Shown here: one piece after another, positions 6,534-8,136 of the stretch
Position numbering within the stretch: the first letter of the stretch is position 1
Layout: each line of letters begins with the position of its first letter
NCBI GenBank assembly: GCA_016784945.1
Contig: JADHTP010000135.1
Location: forward strand, 1 to 8,136
Length of the DNA stretch: 8,136 bases
Direction of reading: 5' to 3'
From: Deltaproteobacteria bacterium
GTDB taxonomy: Bacteria > Myxococcota_A > UBA9042 > DTJE01
Notes under the pieces: model-generated
Database searches by the model: none
The model's input: the letters and a program-made list of their open reading frames with translations, nothing else
What the model was told of the DNA's origin: nothing
Position numbers and translations under genes: made by a program

Positions 6534-8084
6534 ATGGATGACCGTCCCATGGCCTTCACGGACCATCTGACCGAACTCCGCTCCCGGCTCGGGCGATCCG
6601 TGCTGGTGGTGGTCGTGTTCTTCTTTGCGGCGTACGCATTCCACAGCGAGCTCTTCCAGATCGTTGCCCACCCTGTACTCCAGGCGCTGCGAAACCACGG
6701 CATCTATGCCCTCCAGGCCCTCCAGGTCACGGAAACCATCACGGTGTACATCCAGGTCTCCCTGGTGGCGGCCCTGATGGCGGCGGCACCCTTCGTCTTC
6801 TACCAGATATGGTCCTTCGTGGCCCCGGGCCTCTATCCCGGTGAAAGGCACTATGTGCTGCCCATCGTGATCCTGACTTCGGCGTTCTTCGGGCTGGGCG
6901 TGGTGTTCTGCTACTTCGTGTTCCTGCCCATGGTGGTGGACTTCCTGGTGGGTTTCACCCTGGGTTCGGGGGACATCACCCTGGTGCCCACGGTCCAGAA
7001 GACCTTCGGCTTTACAATCCTGTTCCCCTTCGTGTTCGGCCTGCTATTCCAGTTGCCCCTGCTGATGTTCTTCCTGTCGCTCCTGGGAGTGGTGCCCTAC
7101 GGGAAGTTCCTGCGTTTCGGACGCTACTTCGTGGTGCTGTCCTTTGCCATCGGGGCCATGTTCACCCCGCCCGATCCCCTGTCCCAGGCCCTCATGTCCG
7201 TTCCCATCTGCCTGCTGTATTTCGTGGGGGTGGCCTTCGCGTGGGTCGCAGGTCTCCTTCGAAAGGAAGGGTCATCCCGTACCCTGCCCAAGGTGGTGGC
7301 AGGCGGTATCATCCTGGCCTTCGCGGCCCTGGTGATCGCCGCGTCGTACCTGTGGAGCGTGGCCGACGACCAGCCGTCCTACGCCGCCGGCCTGCCGTCG
7401 AGCGCACCGTTCGTTCTGAAGGCGAATCCCGCCTCCCCAACGGGCCGATCCGTTCTCCAGGCGGCCGGAGCGCCATCCCACCTCCTGGAAGAGGACACGC
7501 AGCCCGAGACCGCCGTCCTCCTGGGGGGCGTGGACGGACCCACGTGGCTGGCCTGGGGCGGTGACTTCCCCTGTCCCGACGCCTCCGCGGGCGACGGGGG
7601 GGGCTGCGTGGTCCTTGGGCAACGTCCTGAAGTGCCTGGCGGCGCGGGGCGTGACGTGGCGGACAGTCGTTTTCGGGCACTGGATATGGAAAAGGGACCG
7701 GTGGTCCTGGTGGCCGGAGTGCAATGCCTCGGGGACCTGTTTCCCTTCGGTTTCGACGGCGAGGGCGTGGACGGTCTCACCGCCATGGTCACGTCGGGCC
7801 GGACGGGACTAGATCGCCTTGATTTCGTCTTCCATGCCTCTTCGTCCGGCCGCCGGGCGGTGGCCTCGTGGTTGAACGCGGTCCGTGACAGTTGGGTGCC
7901 CGAAAGGGTTACCGGTTCGCTGCTCTCCTCGCCTCTGGGTCGTGTCCTGGCCTGGTCGGAAGGAGACATGGAGATGGGGGAGACGGAAGATGCCGTGACC
8001 CTGACCCTCCTGGTCACCACGGGCCGTGCATCCCGGGTCCTGAAGGAACTGGTCACGGCCCTCGTCCAGAACTGTCCCCCTTAA
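6534..8084 (+). CDS. tatC: TatC with extra membrane helix and about 240-residue C-terminal extension
   Basis: TatC is the receptor for twin-arginine signal peptides. Residues 1-245 form an ordinary six-helix TatC: HLTELRSRL after a short N-terminus, Pro47 in the first periplasmic loop, LQVTETITVY, GLYPGERHY with Glu104 (the signal-peptide-site glutamate), and TPPDPLSQ (211-218) in the last loop. Most TatC proteins end soon after helix six, at about 250 residues. Here a basic loop (RKEG.....LPK) leads to a seventh hydrophobic helix, about 253-275, and then about 240 further residues. With the TatC N-terminus in the cytoplasm, seven helices place this extension in the periplasm. The extension alternates helix- and strand-like stretches and has Cys347, 358, 398 and 514 as read; I recognise no family. 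Codon use in 7605-7670 disagrees with this frame (see separate entry). ATG at 6534 is chosen from the usual N-terminal length; its ribosome binding site is poor. tatA precedes it in an operon. Confidence 0.92.
   Translation: MDDRPMAFTDHLTELRSRLGRSVLVVVVFFFAAYAFHSELFQIVAHPVLQALRNHGIYALQALQVTETITVYIQVSLVAALMAAAPFVFYQIWSFVAPGLYPGERHYVLPIVILTSAFFGLGVVFCYFVFLPMVVDFLVGFTLGSGDITLVPTVQKTFGFTILFPFVFGLLFQLPLLMFFLSLLGVVPYGKFLRFGRYFVVLSFAIGAMFTPPDPLSQALMSVPICLLYFVGVAFAWVAGLLRKEGSSRTLPKVVAGGIILAFAALVIAASYLWSVADDQPSYAAGLPSSAPFVLKANPASPTGRSVLQAAGAPSHLLEEDTQPETAVLLGGVDGPTWLAWGGDFPCPDASAGDGGGCVVLGQRPEVPGGAGRDVADSRFRALDMEKGPVVLVAGVQCLGDLFPFGFDGEGVDGLTAMVTSGRTGLDRLDFVFHASSSGRRAVASWLNAVRDSWVPERVTGSLLSSPLGRVLAWSEGDMEMGETEDAVTLTLLVTTGRASRVLKELVTALVQNCPP
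7596..7680 (+). other. Local reading-frame anomaly inside the tatC extension, after an eight-G run
   Basis: An eight-G run (7596-7603) is followed by a stretch where third-position G/C fits another frame. From 7606 to 7668 the frame one base later has G or C at the third position in 20 of 21 codons, against 13 of 21 in the annotated frame. It would read natural helix-like protein (AWSLGNVLKCLAARGVTWRTV). After about 7685 the annotated frame is again the good one. One G too many at the run and one base too few near the TTTT or GGG at 7670-7677 would explain both, leaving the total length in frame. This may be a pair of sequencing or assembly errors, or a compensated mutation. About 22 residues of the predicted protein, including Cys358, are therefore doubtful. 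Confidence 0.6.
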
Positions 8085-8090
8085 ACCGAG

Positions 8091-8108
8091 GACTGACGAC
8101 TGACGACT
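8091..8108 (+). repeat. Short tandem repeat GACTGAC downstream of tatC
   Basis: The seven-base unit GACTGAC occurs twice in a row (8091-8104) and is followed by GACT. It lies just after the tatC stop. No terminator hairpin is visible in the 52 bases between the stop and the window end. Confidence 0.6.
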
Positions 8109-8136
8109 CTCCGGAAAACAGTGGCCAGGGACCGTA

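Noticed and set aside
6087..6851. N-terminal extension of the AAA+ gene by 255 codons
   Set aside because: It would run opposite tatA and the start of tatC, and would ignore a strong AAGGAGG placed correctly before the ATG at 6086. The extension has no recognisable domain.
3119..8084. Sigma-54 (-24/-12) promoters upstream of the kinase, tatA or tatC
   Set aside because: No GG/GC pair with the right spacing and flanking bases was found in the leaders, so targets of the AAA+ protein cannot be named.

Overview
The window is GC-rich bacterial chromosome with tightly packed genes and a strong preference for G or C at third codon positions. It holds seven protein genes in three blocks and no RNA gene, insertion sequence or CRISPR array that I can see. 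Several features together suggest a member of the Myxococcota / former Deltaproteobacteria or a similar GC-rich lineage: an Hanks-type kinase with a membrane anchor and PEGA-like tail, a sigma-54-type AAA+ protein with a non-standard N-terminus, an HU protein, a TatA-TatC pair with an enlarged TatC, and lysine-fermentation genes. The taxonomic placement is inference only.

Block 1 (1-3027, minus strand). From its upstream end this block reads a small YdcH/DUF465 protein with a clear sigma-70 promoter, then an HU-family DNA-binding protein, then a P-loop protein resembling the lysine 5,6-aminomutase reactivase subunit KamB. The kamB stop overlaps the start of kamD (ATGA), the alpha subunit of the B12/PLP-dependent lysine 5,6-aminomutase, which runs off the left edge. 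KamB and KamD belong to the anaerobic lysine fermentation pathway. The mutase beta subunit (KamE) and the usual partner KamC are not in the window.

Block 2 (3076-6100). A membrane-anchored serine/threonine kinase on the plus strand converges on a sigma-54-type AAA+ ATPase gene on the minus strand. Their stop codons lie 16 bases apart across a small inverted repeat. A kinase beside a sigma-54 activator suggests a signalling pair, but the sequence does not prove that they act together.

Block 3 (6150-8136). A divergent intergenic region of 127 bases separates the AAA+ gene from a two-gene Tat export operon. The first gene is a single TatA/B-type protein with mixed TatA and TatB features. The second is a 516-residue TatC. 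Its first 245 residues or so are an ordinary TatC, followed by a predicted seventh membrane helix and about 240 extra residues that should lie outside the cytoplasm. This TatC fusion is the most unusual item in the window. Within the extra domain, about 70 bases after an eight-G run carry the codon-position signature of a different reading frame, so either two compensating indels or two assembly errors are likely there.
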